In this document: positions 53,514 through 61,896 of the stretch, in pieces
Numbering within the stretch: position 1 is the stretch's first letter
How the letters are laid out: the number at the start of each line of letters is the position of its first letter
Assembly: GCA_963715815.1 (NCBI GenBank)
Contig: OY970278.1
Span: forward strand, 2,790,001 to 2,854,000
From: JAFAMS01 sp963715815
Lineage (GTDB): Bacteria > Vulcanimicrobiota > Vulcanimicrobiia > Vulcanimicrobiales > Vulcanimicrobiaceae
Reading direction: 5' to 3'
DNA: 64,000 nucleotides
The notes under the pieces: model-generated
The model's database searches: none
Seen by the model: the letters and a program-made list of their open reading frames with translations, nothing else
Told to the model about the DNA's origin: nothing
Translations under genes and position numbers: made by a program

Positions 53514-54056
53514 TTATCGTGACGCTGCGAGCGCGCAATTTCTCCAGGCGCGAACTTGATCAACTTTTGTCGCCATGTACTCGAGAAATCCACCGTGAAG
53601 GATGAAATCCTTCCGAAGCGGGTCGAGCTCGAAGCGTGCGATCTCGCGGCCGTCCTTGCGAACGACCTCGTTGTCGACGTCAACTTCGAGCGTCTTCGCT
53701 GATAAACACTGTTCGAGTGCTGCCGGATCGGAGAGCACGACCGGGACGACGCCGTTCGAATAGCAATTCTCATGGAAGATGCGCGCGAACGAGGGCGCGA
53801 TAACCGCGCGGATTCCCCAATCCGCAAGTGCCCAGACCGCGTGCTCGCGCGAGCTGCCGCAGCCGACGTTCTCGCCCGTAACGAAGATCGATGCACCCGG
53901 ATGTTTTTCGAGCAGTTCGCGACCGGCCGGGAACGCTTCGAAGAGCACACGTCCGAGTCCATTGCGCGTGATCAGCGAGAGATATTTGCCCGGATACATC
54001 TGATCGGTATCCAGATTCGCTTGCGGCAACGCCATGACGGAACCCGAAAGGATCAC
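53514..54056 (-). CDS. leuD: 3-isopropylmalate dehydratase small subunit
   Basis: 180 residues from GTG 54056. LeuD pattern: ANLDTDQMYPGKYLSLITRN, FVTGENVGCGSSREHAVWAL, GIRAVIAPSFARIFHENCY, NGVVPV and VDVDNEVVRKDG. With LeuC it isomerises 2- to 3-isopropylmalate in leucine synthesis. The GTG overlaps the TGA of leuC (GTGA). It is the last gene of the leu-ilv operon. leuB is not in the window. Confidence 0.95.
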   Translation of the reverse strand: MILSGSVMALPQANLDTDQMYPGKYLSLITRNGLGRVLFEAFPAGRELLEKHPGASIFVTGENVGCGSSREHAVWALADWGIRAVIAPSFARIFHENCYSNGVVPVVLSDPAALEQCLSAKTLEVDVDNEVVRKDGREIARFELDPLRKDFILHGGFLEYMATKVDQVRAWRNCALAASR

Positions 54057-55404
54057 GCCGGCACCTCTGCGGGCAATTCGTCGGGTGTTGCGATGCGGCC
54101 GAGAATCGCACTTGCGGCGACGACGACCGGCGTCGCTAAATGAACGCGGCCGCCCGTACCCATGCGGTTACGGAAATTGCGGTTCGTGCTCGAGATGATG
54201 CGCATCCCCGGCGCAACAACGCCCATCGACATGCCGAGGCACGGCCCGCACGACGAGTGCGTCCAAAGGGCGCCCGCATCTTGGAAGACGTCGTGCAAAC
54301 CTTCGCGCTCGGCTTGACGCTTCACGGCTTGCGAGCCGGGCGTCACGATCGTCGGGACGGCAACTTTGCGTCCTTTGAATATCTCGGCAGCCGCGCGCAA
54401 ATCCGAGATACGCGCGTTCGTGCACGAGCCGATGAAGGCTTGATCGACTGCGATTCCGCGCATCGGCGTTCCCGGCTTAAGATCCATATATTCAAGACTG
54501 CCGCGTCGCCGTTCGGGACGACGGCATCGATCGAGACCGATTCGCCGGGATTCGTTCCCCACGAGACAACGGTGCGAATCTGCGAGGCGTCGATATCGAT
54601 CGTGCGCTCGTAGGCTGCATCGGGATCAGCGCGCAGCGTGCGCCAATATGCCGCCTTCTTTTCGAAGTCCTCGCCTTTGGGCTGCGCTTCGCGTCCGCGC
54701 AGATATTCGATCGTCGTTTCGTCGGGCTCGATCATCCCGGTCGTCGCGCCGGCTTCGATCGCCATGTTGCAGAGCGTCATCCGCTCTTCCATTGAAAGCG
54801 CGCGGATCGCGCTGCCATGATACTCGAGCACGGCACCGGTTCCGCCCTGAAAACCGATCGTCGAGATCACGGTGAGCGCGAGATCCTTAGCGGTCGCGCC
54901 TGGGTGCAGCGTGCCGTTGACGTTGATGCGGATGACTTTCGGATGCTTTTGAATGATCGCGCCGGCCAGCATCGCGCCGCACTGGACGCTCGAACCGATG
55001 CCGAGCGCAAACGCGCCGAACGCTCCGTGCGTGCACGTATGCGAATCACCGCAAATGAGCGTCATGCCCGGCTCGACCCAACCGCGCTCGGGAATGACGA
55101 CGTGACAGATGCCGTTGTTGCCGACGTCGTAAAACATGACGTCGTGCGCTTTGGCCCACTTGCGCAGCGCTTGCCCTTGAATGGCCGTCTCGGTGTCTTT
55201 CGCGGGCGAGATGTGATCGATGATCGCAACGATCGACGACGTGTCGAACAAACGATCGCCGAAACGTTCCGCGATCTCGGCGGCCGGTTGCGGCGTCGTG
55301 ATCTCGATTGCAATGATGCGATCGATGGCAAGCAGTGCGTTGTCGCCGGGAAGTTTCTCGACAACGTGCGCATCCCAGACTTTTTCGAAAAGGGTCTTGC
55401 CCAT
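54053..55404 (-). CDS. leuC: 3-isopropylmalate dehydratase large subunit, one frame change
   Basis: Reconstructed about 450 residues from ATG 55404. Aconitase-family motifs: LLAIDRIIAIEITTPQPA, HVVIPERGWVEPGMTLICGD with SHTCTHGAFGAFALGIGSSV, then after the shift QAFIGSCTNARISDLRAAAE and HSSCGPCLGMSMGVVAPGMR, the Cys ligands of the 4Fe-4S cluster. The frame changes near 54496, where TTGAATATATGG would read in frame as TTGGAATATATGG; one G is missing from a GG pair. LeuC is essential for leucine synthesis and both halves are perfectly conserved, so this is most likely a read error. The ATG overlaps the ilvC stop (TAATG). Confidence 0.92.
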
Positions 55405-56417
55405 TAGGAAACGGTCGCGGGTTGCTTTTCTTTTGGCATCCACGGCATCATCGCGCGCAGACGCCGCCCGATCGATTCGATCGGATGGGCTTGGCCCTTC
55501 TTACGGAATTCATCGAAGCGCGGTTTGCCAGCGGCATGTTCGGCGACCCACTCTTGCGCGAATGCACCGCTGCGAATCTCTTCGAGCATTTTGCGCATGG
55601 CTTGACGCGATTCGTCGGTGATAATCCGCGTCCCACGCGTGTAGTCACCGTATTTCGCGGTGTTGCTAACCCCGTTGCGCATCCCTTCGATGCCGCGTTC
55701 GTAAATGAGATCGACGATCAGCTTCATTTCATGGCAGCACTCGAAGTACGCCATCTCCGGCGCGTAGCCGGCTTCGACGAGCGTCTCGAATCCGGCATGG
55801 ATCAATTCCGAGATCCCACCGCAAAGGACGGCTTGCTCGCCGAAGAGATCGGTTTCGGTTTCTTCCGAAAACGTCGTTTCGATAATGCCGGCCTTACCGG
55901 CGCCGATCGCGACCGCGTACGCAAGCGCAATCTCGCGCGTATTCTTGGCTGGATCTTGGTGGACGGCAATCAGCGACGGCGTTCCGCGGCCGGCTTCGTA
56001 TTCGGTGCGCACGAGCCGCCCCGGCGCTTTGGGCGCGACCATGAACACGTTCACGTTCGCTTTCGGAACGATCGTTCCGAAGCGGATCGCAAAGCCATGC
56101 GAGAATCCGAGGTACACGCCGTCTTTGAGATTCGGCGCGATATCACGCGCGTAGATCGCGGGCTGCTCTTCATCGGGGATGAGAATCATCACGACGTCCG
56201 CGCCGCGGACCGCATCCGGGATGCTCTTCGAGGCGAGACCGTGGCCCCGCACGGTGTCGGCCGAAGACGAACCCTCGCGCAGCCCGACGACGACGTCGAG
56301 TCCGGAGTCTGCAAGACAGCGCGCTTGGGCATTGCCTTGGCTGCCATAACCAATGACGGCGATGCGTTTCTTTTCGAGGACGCTCGAATCGGCGTCTTTG
56401 TCGTAATAGGCTTGCAT
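55404..56417 (-). CDS. ilvC: Ketol-acid reductoisomerase (NADP+)
   Basis: 337 residues, class I short form. NADPH site RIAVIGYGSQGNAQARCLAD (here KRIAVIGYGSQG), then VVGLREGSSSADTVRGHGLA, MILIPDEEQPAIYARDIAPN, and the C-terminal knotted domain with ETDLFGEQAVLCGGISELIH (metal-binding Asp/Glu) and YFECCHEMKLIVDLIYERGI. It converts 2-acetolactate to dihydroxyisovalerate with Mg2+ and NADPH, in valine, isoleucine and leucine synthesis. It sits 8 bases after leuA and is coupled to leuC, so all three branched-chain steps are under the leader attenuator. Confidence 0.96.
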   Translation of the reverse strand: MQAYYDKDADSSVLEKKRIAVIGYGSQGNAQARCLADSGLDVVVGLREGSSSADTVRGHGLASKSIPDAVRGADVVMILIPDEEQPAIYARDIAPNLKDGVYLGFSHGFAIRFGTIVPKANVNVFMVAPKAPGRLVRTEYEAGRGTPSLIAVHQDPAKNTREIALAYAVAIGAGKAGIIETTFSEETETDLFGEQAVLCGGISELIHAGFETLVEAGYAPEMAYFECCHEMKLIVDLIYERGIEGMRNGVSNTAKYGDYTRGTRIITDESRQAMRKMLEEIRSGAFAQEWVAEHAAGKPRFDEFRKKGQAHPIESIGRRLRAMMPWMPKEKQPATVS

Positions 56418-56425
56418 GATTCCCC

Positions 56426-57682
56426 TTAGGTGAAGCTCGTCATGATCGCGTTGCTCGCGAATTCACGACCCGCGTGATGATCGCCGGACGCCGGTACTTC
56501 CTCTAAGCGGCCAGGCGGCCGAATGAGCGATGCGCCGGTGGCTTCCTGTGCGAGCCGCACCAATTCGCCGTCGGAAACGACTCTCCGCGTCTGCGCGAGC
56601 TTGGCGAACGCTTCCAAGAATTTCTTCTCGGCAGCGCGGTCGAAAACGAACCCAATGTCGCGCACCCGCGCGAGCACGGCGTGTTTGCCGGAGTTGCGCG
56701 AGATCGAGAATTTGGTTTGCTCGACCCCGACCGAGCTTGGCTCGATGATTTCGTAGGTGCCTTTGTGTTTCAGGATGCCGTCTTGATGGATCCCGGACTC
56801 GTGCGTAAATGCGTGCGCCCCGACGATTGCTTTGTTCTTTTGCACCGGCATCCGCGTCGAGCGCGCGACCTGTTGTGAGATCTTCTGCAGGTTGCTGGTA
56901 TCAAAGCCCGTGTCGACGTTGTAGATGTCCCTACGGACTCGCATGCCGACGACGACTTCTTCCAGCGAGCAGTTTCCGGCACGCTCGCCGATCCCGTTGA
57001 TCGTGCACTCGATTTGCCGCGCTCCGGCTTGCACAGCCGAGAGAGCATTTGCGACGGCAAAGCCGAGATCGTCGTGCGTATGAACGCTGATCACGGCGTT
57101 CTCGATCCCTTTGACGCGTTCGAGCAGATAGGTCATTAGCGCCGCGTATTCTTGCGGCATCGTGTAGCCAACCGTATCAGGGACGTTGATCGTCGTCGCG
57201 CCCGCGTTGATGGCGGCCGTGAAGATGCGAACGAGAAAATCCCAGTCCGAGCGCGTTGCGTCTTCCGCCGAAAACTCGACGTCCGAGCAATATTTTTTGG
57301 CACGCCGCACGGCTTCGGTCGTCGCTTCGACGGCTTGATCGTGCGAGATGCGCAGCTTGTGCTCGAGATGCAGGTTCGAGGTCGCAAGGAAGGTATGGAT
57401 GCGCGGCGATTCAGCGTGCCGGAGCGCTTCCCAAGCCGCATCGACGTCGCCGGGCGTCGTTCGCGCAAGGGCAGCAACGGAAGCACCTTTGACCGCCTTT
57501 GCGATTTCCGCGACGCTTTGCACGACGATCGGCGAGGCAGCGGGGAAGCCCGCTTCGATCACGTCGACCTTCGCTTCGGCGAGCATCTGCGCGATCCGAA
57601 GTCGAGCAGACGGGGTCATGGTCGCACCCGGCGATTGTTCGCCGTCACGCAGGGTCGTGTCGAATATGATCACGCGGTCCAT
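56426..57682 (-). CDS. leuA: 2-isopropylmalate synthase lacking the C-terminal allosteric domain
   Basis: 418 residues from ATG 57682. The catalytic TIM barrel is complete: VIIFDTTLRDGEQSPGATMT, VDVIEAGFPAASP, VEFSAEDATRSDWDFL, ISVHTHDDLGFAVANAL (HxH metal site) and CTINGIGERAGNCSLEEVVV, followed by the linker helices (HAFTHESGIHQDGILKH and FSISRNSGKHAVLARVRDIG). Typical LeuA is about 510 residues because of a leucine-binding regulatory domain, which is absent here. The protein ends about 50 residues after the linker, and ilvC begins 8 bases later. Feedback control may therefore depend on the transcription attenuator instead. An alternative is a related Re-citrate-type/homocitrate-like enzyme, but operon context favours LeuA. 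Confidence 0.9.
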   Translation of the reverse strand: MDRVIIFDTTLRDGEQSPGATMTPSARLRIAQMLAEAKVDVIEAGFPAASPIVVQSVAEIAKAVKGASVAALARTTPGDVDAAWEALRHAESPRIHTFLATSNLHLEHKLRISHDQAVEATTEAVRRAKKYCSDVEFSAEDATRSDWDFLVRIFTAAINAGATTINVPDTVGYTMPQEYAALMTYLLERVKGIENAVISVHTHDDLGFAVANALSAVQAGARQIECTINGIGERAGNCSLEEVVVGMRVRRDIYNVDTGFDTSNLQKISQQVARSTRMPVQKNKAIVGAHAFTHESGIHQDGILKHKGTYEIIEPSSVGVEQTKFSISRNSGKHAVLARVRDIGFVFDRAAEKKFLEAFAKLAQTRRVVSDGELVRLAQEATGASLIRPPGRLEEVPASGDHHAGREFASNAIMTSFT

Positions 57683-57713
57683 GGTCGTTCGCAGCTCCCG
57701 TATAAACAAAAAA

Positions 57714-57735
57714 CCCCTCGCCGCTGGGCGAAGGG
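57714..57735 (-). terminator. leu operon attenuator terminator
   Basis: Minus strand CCCTTCGCC, loop CAGC, GGCGAGGGG (9-bp stem with one T-G pair) followed by TTTTTTGTTT. It lies between the leader peptide and the leuA ATG, ending about 30 bases before leuA, so termination here blocks the operon. The AGCGGC of the loop and right arm can instead pair with GCCGCT beside the leader stop codon. Confidence 0.88.
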
Positions 57736-57762
57736 CCTGTGAAGGCAAAACGTCGCTAGCGG

Positions 57763-57849
57763 CTACGTCGTAGACGAATCCGTAAGGACGAGAATGAGGC
57801 CCACTCGACTACGCTTTGCTACGCTCGTGGCAGGCACGCGGTTTCTCAT
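57763..57849 (-). CDS. leuL: leu operon leader peptide (28 aa)
   Basis: ATG 57849 to TAG 57763. Translation: MRNRVPATSVAKRSR, then VGLILVLTDSSTT. Five consecutive codons CTC ATT CTC GTC CTT encode Leu-Ile-Leu-Val-Leu, exactly the branched-chain amino acids made by the operon. The gene lies between a sigma70-like promoter and an intrinsic terminator. GCCGCT immediately at the stop codon is the candidate antiterminator arm. A ribosome stalled at the Leu/Ile/Val codons would leave it free; one that finishes would cover it and let the terminator form. The ATG is only 1-3 bases from the predicted transcription start, so the leader is probably leaderless. Confidence 0.85.
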   Translation of the reverse strand: MRNRVPATSVAKRSRVGLILVLTDSSTT

Positions 57850-57858
57850 GTACAGCCG

Positions 57859-57886
57859 ACCTTAACCCACATCGGGGGTGTGTCAA
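57859..57886 (-). promoter_or_regulatory. Sigma70-like promoter of the leu operon
   Basis: Minus-strand TTGACA (57886-57881, perfect -35), 16-base spacer, TAAGGT (57864-57859) as -10. Predicted start is near 57851, just before the leader ATG at 57849. The region also precedes the divergent SBP-permease gene. Confidence 0.7.
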
Positions 57887-57901
57887 CCTTTCCCCCGTAT
57901 T

Positions 57902-57925
57902 GTCATCCCGAGCGAAGTCGAGGGA
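57902..57925. repeat. Second copy of the GTCATCCCGAGCG repeat
   Basis: GTCATCCCGAGCGAAGTCG followed by AGGGA matches the arms of the element at 53234-53419. It lies between the leu promoter and the SBP-permease Shine-Dalgarno; its in-frame translation (CHPERSR) is a common false N-terminal extension. Confidence 0.65.
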
Positions 57926-57945
57926 CAGCGACAAGGAGGACAGCC

Positions 57946-59663
57946 CTGCAGAATCGAGCCCAATTCCTCGCCGGGTGCGCCGGACTCGCCCTTCTTGCGC
58001 CGGCTGGTGCGAACGCCGCAGCAAAGGTCGTCATTCAATACGATTGGCTGATGAGCAATGGCCAGATCGGGGACGTGGTCGCGGTGAAGCGCGGGTTTTT
58101 CCGCGACGCGGGGCTGGAGGTCGAGCTCGCACCGGGCGGTCCGAACGCAACGGCCGCCGCGCCGGTCATCACCGGACACGCGCAGCTCGGCCAGCTCTCC
58201 GATTCGGGTCAGGTCATGTTCGCGCGGAACTCCGGGATTCCGATCAAGATCATCGCCGCCGGGATGCGCATTGCACCGTTCGCCTTCTATTCGCTGCCGA
58301 AGAATCCGATTCGCAGTCCGCACGACATGATCGGCAAACGCATCGGCATTCAGCCGACGGCGCGGTACGTTCTCGAGGCGATTCTCGCGAAAAATAACAT
58401 CGATCCCGCCAAGGTCGAGGTTACCGATGTCGGAGGCGACATGACGCCGCTCGCCGCGGGCCGCGTCGATGCGATCACAGGCTGGATCACAAACGCGAAA
58501 GAGATGTCGATCTTCTCCGGTCCGCTCGTTTCGCTCTCGATGGAATCGGCGGGGCTGCCGTCGTACGGCGACACGTACTTTGCAACGGACGACGCAATCG
58601 AAAAGAACGGCGATCAACTCGCGCGCCTCATTCGAGCGCTCGCACAAGGTTGGGACTGGACGTACCAGCATCCAAGCGAAGCCGTCGATATCGCTGCGAC
58701 TGAATATCCGCAGCTCGACGCGAGCGTCGAGAAACGCATCATGCCGACGGTTCTGCGTTTGACGTTCGACGGCGACACCTTGCGTGATGGCTGGGGAACG
58801 TTTCGTCCGGAAAAGCTTGCGGCGCAAATGCGCGCATACGCCGCCGTCGGACTCCTCAAGAGCTCGCTTCGCGTCGAAGACGTTTATTCGATGAAGATCC
58901 TGCGGCGAAGCCCTGCGCGCAAAACGCGCTTGAGACAATGGATCTATCCCGCGATCGGCGCGATCACGCTGCTGCTCGTGTGGCAGCTCGTCGTCACGGT
59001 CTTCGGCGTGCCGCACTACATCGTGCCAACACCCCTTGCGGTCTTCGACGATCTCGTTCATGAACGCGCGCTCATCGCGAGCAACACCGTCCCCACGGCT
59101 TGCTCGAGAGTCTGTTCGGATTCGCGCTCGGAAACGGCGCGGCAGTTGCAGTCGCGATACTTTTCGTCGCGAATCGCTATCTGCGCCTCACGTACTTTCC
59201 GATCGTGCTCTTCTTCAACACGATTCCGATTCTCGCGCTTGCGCCTATCGTCGTGTTGATCTTCGGCCTCGGCATGTTTCCGAAAGTCGTCGTCGCGGCG
59301 ATCGTCTGCTTTTTCCCGACGCTCGTCAATATGATTCGCGGTCTCGAATCCGTGACGGCCACCGAGCTCGACATCGTGCACTCACTCTGCGCGACGAGGC
59401 TGCAGATCCTTTTGCATCTGCGGTTCCCGCGTTCCGTTCCCTATCTGTTCGCTGCGCTCCGCATCGCCGCGCAAACCAGCGTCATTGGTGCGCTCGTCGG
59501 CGAGTGGATCGGAACGAATAAAGGCCTCGGTGCGCTGATCATCGAGTCGACGTTCAACTATCACGCCGAACGACTCTACGCTGCAGTCTTCGTCTCGTCG
59601 CTCCTGGCGATCGTCTTCTTTGCCGTCGTCTCAGTCGCCGAACGACGTTGCGCATTTAGCTAG
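57946..59663 (+). CDS. ABC importer binding protein fused to its permease, CTG start, one frame change
   Basis: Reconstructed about 572 residues. The perfect Shine-Dalgarno AAGGAGG (57933-57939) is followed after six bases by CTG 57946; no ATG, GTG or TTG follows it in frame near the signal. Residues 2-25 are a Tat/Sec-like signal (NRAQFLAGCAGLALLAPAGA). Residues 30-310 are an NMT1-type binding protein (IQYDWLMSNGQIGDVVAVKR, APVITGHAQLGQLSDSGQV, GVT-like MTPLAAGRVDAITGWITNAK). From residue about 325 the same frame enters a permease (WIYPAIGAITLLLVWQLVVT). Near 59095 one base shifts to LLESLFGFALGNGAAVAVAI, and the EAA loop ATELDIVHSLCATRLQILLH and LGALIIESTF follow. The stop CTAG is shared with rel. 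No ATPase gene is adjacent. Confidence 0.82.
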
Positions 59664-61813
59664 CCGCTGGCTCTTTCCCGTTTCGTGACGCGATAGACCG
59701 TACGCACGCCCTTGACCGTTTCCAGCTTGCGCAGTAGCTTGTGCAGCTGATCGAGATTATCGATCTGCAAGGTGAGCGACGTTACGGCGATGTCTTTTTT
59801 GACGCGCGCCGTGACGGACGACGCCGACGCCTTCATCTCGGCGCAAACCGCCATGATGTCTTGCAAGAGGCCCGCTCGATCGAGAGCTTCGACTTCGACG
59901 TCGACGGCGTGCGTCGCAGTGATGTTGTCTGACCAGGTCGCCTGCAAGATTCGCTCGGGCTGCGCGTTCATGTACGCGACGTTCGGGCAATCCGCGCGGT
60001 GCACGGAAACGCCTTTGCCGATCGTCACGAACCCCATGATCGGATCGCCCGGAACCGGACTGCAGCATTTCGAAAGCCGAACCAGCACGTCGTCGACGCC
60101 GGCGATCTTGATTCCCGAGCTACTGCGCGTGACTCGCCGCGTCGGCGGACGCGGAACGGTCGTGATGTCGACGATGTTCGAACTCTTGAGCTCTTCGCGC
60201 ATGCGCTGCGCGACCGAAACGGCCGACGCATCTCCGAAACCGATCGCCGCGTAGAGATCGGCCGGGGTCGCAAAATTCATCTTGTGCGCGATGCGTTCGA
60301 GCGATTCACCGCGCGCAGCATCGGGACGCAGATTCTGGCGTACGAGCTCGGCCTCGAGCGCTTCCTGTCCGGCGAGCACGTTTTCTTCCTTGCGCTCTTT
60401 GCGGAACCACTGCTTGATCTTGTGCTTAGCGCTCGACGTGCGCACGATCCCGAGCCAGTCGAGTGACGGGCGCGCTGCTTTCTGCGTGAGAATCTCGCAG
60501 ATGTCGCCGTTCTTGAGCTGATAGTCCAGCGGGACGATCTTCCCGTTCACTTTCGCACCGATGCAACGATTACCGACGTCAGTGTGAACGTGATACGCGA
60601 AATCGAGCGGCGTCGCCGCGTTGGGCAGCGAGAACACGTCGCCTTTGGGCGAGAACAAGAAAACCTGATTCTCGAACAGATCGAGCTTCAGGTTCTCCAT
60701 GAACACGCGCGAATCGCGAGCGTCGCTTTGCCACTCGAGCAGCGAACGGAGCCAGGCGAGCTTGTTCTCGAACGAGTCGGACTTGCCGCCTTCCTTATAT
60801 CGCCAGTGTGCCGCGATGCCGTACTCCGCAGTGCGGTGCATGTCGCGCGTGCGAATCTGCACTTCGAGCGGATCGCCGCCCGGTCCGACGACCGTCGTGT
60901 GCAGCGACTGATACATGTTCGGTTTGGGCATCGCGATGTAGTCTTTGAAGCGTCCGGGGATCGGCTTCCAGCGCGCGTGCACTTCGCCGAGTGCGCCGTA
61001 GCAATCTTTGACTGAATCGACGATAATGCGCACCGCCGTCAAATCGAAGATCGTCGAGAAATCGCGACCTTTCTTCAGCTTCGTATAAATCGAATAGAAA
61101 TGTTTCGGACGGCCGGTCGTTTCGTTCTTGATGCCGACGCCATCCAAACTCTCGCGCAAAATCTCGGTAACGTTCGCAACGGCCTCTTCGCGCTCCGTCC
61201 GCTTCTTCGCGACGCGCTCAGCGATCTCGCGATACGACTCCGCATCGAGATACCGCAAGCACAGATCCTCGAGCTCGGAGCGGATCTTCCAAATGCCCAG
61301 ACGGTGCGCGATCGGCGCGTAGATCTCGATCGTCTCACGCGCGATCGCAAGCTGCTTGCTTTCCGGCAAGCTCGAGAGCGTCCGCATGTTGTCGAGGCGA
61401 TCGGCGAGCTTGATAATGATGACGCGAATGTCCTTGGCCATCGCCATGAACATTTTGCGCAGGTTCTCGACCTGTGCGTCTTCCTTAGATTGGTACGGGA
61501 TCCGCGTTAGCTTGGTGACGCCCTCGACGAGCGTTGCGATCTCGTTGCCGAACGTGGCCGCGACTTGCTCGCTCGTAACGACCGTATCTTCGACGACATC
61601 GTGCAAGAGCGAAGCGGCGATCGTTGCGCGATCCATTTCCAGCTCTGCTAAAATTTCTGCCGCTGCCAACGGGTGTTCGATGTAGGCGAGCCCCGAGGCG
61701 CGCTTCTGCTCGCCGTGCGCCTGATCGGCCATATCGTAGACGCGCCGAAGCCACGCACCGTCCAGCGACGGATCGTACTCCTGGACTTTAGCGACTAGTA
61801 CATCTATCGACAT
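59660..61813 (-). CDS. rel: Bifunctional (p)ppGpp synthetase/hydrolase
   Basis: 717 residues from ATG 61813. HD hydrolase domain (YIEHPLAAAEILAELEMDRA, LLHDVVEDT with HD at residues 71-72, and KLADRLDNMRTLSSLPESKQ), synthetase domain (GRPKHFYSIYTKLKKGRDF, DLTAVRIIVDSVKDCYGALG, KDYIAMPKPNMYQSLHTTVV), TGS (VFLFSPKGDVFSLPNAATPL), zinc-finger region with SKCCSPVPGDPIMGFV, and C-terminal ACT. All catalytic motifs for both reactions look intact, so it can make and degrade the alarmone. Single Rel homologue in the window. Confidence 0.96.
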   Translation of the reverse strand: MSIDVLVAKVQEYDPSLDGAWLRRVYDMADQAHGEQKRASGLAYIEHPLAAAEILAELEMDRATIAASLLHDVVEDTVVTSEQVAATFGNEIATLVEGVTKLTRIPYQSKEDAQVENLRKMFMAMAKDIRVIIIKLADRLDNMRTLSSLPESKQLAIARETIEIYAPIAHRLGIWKIRSELEDLCLRYLDAESYREIAERVAKKRTEREEAVANVTEILRESLDGVGIKNETTGRPKHFYSIYTKLKKGRDFSTIFDLTAVRIIVDSVKDCYGALGEVHARWKPIPGRFKDYIAMPKPNMYQSLHTTVVGPGGDPLEVQIRTRDMHRTAEYGIAAHWRYKEGGKSDSFENKLAWLRSLLEWQSDARDSRVFMENLKLDLFENQVFLFSPKGDVFSLPNAATPLDFAYHVHTDVGNRCIGAKVNGKIVPLDYQLKNGDICEILTQKAARPSLDWLGIVRTSSAKHKIKQWFRKERKEENVLAGQEALEAELVRQNLRPDAARGESLERIAHKMNFATPADLYAAIGFGDASAVSVAQRMREELKSSNIVDITTVPRPPTRRVTRSSSGIKIAGVDDVLVRLSKCCSPVPGDPIMGFVTIGKGVSVHRADCPNVAYMNAQPERILQATWSDNITATHAVDVEVEALDRAGLLQDIMAVCAEMKASASSVTARVKKDIAVTSLTLQIDNLDQLHKLLRKLETVKGVRTVYRVTKRERASG

Positions 61814-61896
61814 CAAGCAACCCAAGCAGAGTATTAACGCCTATCTAAGCACAACACGCTGGCGGCTGGGAAGGCCGCAGGTCGCTTACCCGGCGC

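Noticed and set aside
54480..54510. leuC as a real pseudogene
   Set aside because: Both halves are fully conserved with all cluster cysteines, and inserting one G in TTGAATAT restores the frame; read error is simpler.
57880..57945. GTG 57880 as start of the SBP-permease protein
   Set aside because: The extension translates the dispersed repeat (CHPERSR), overlaps the leu promoter, and would bury the export signal 22 residues inside.
57883..59061. 392-residue open frame on the minus strand opposite the SBP-permease gene
   Set aside because: It is the Arg/Asp-rich shadow of the binding-protein gene, with no recognisable domain; the plus strand has signal, binding and permease motifs and a Shine-Dalgarno.
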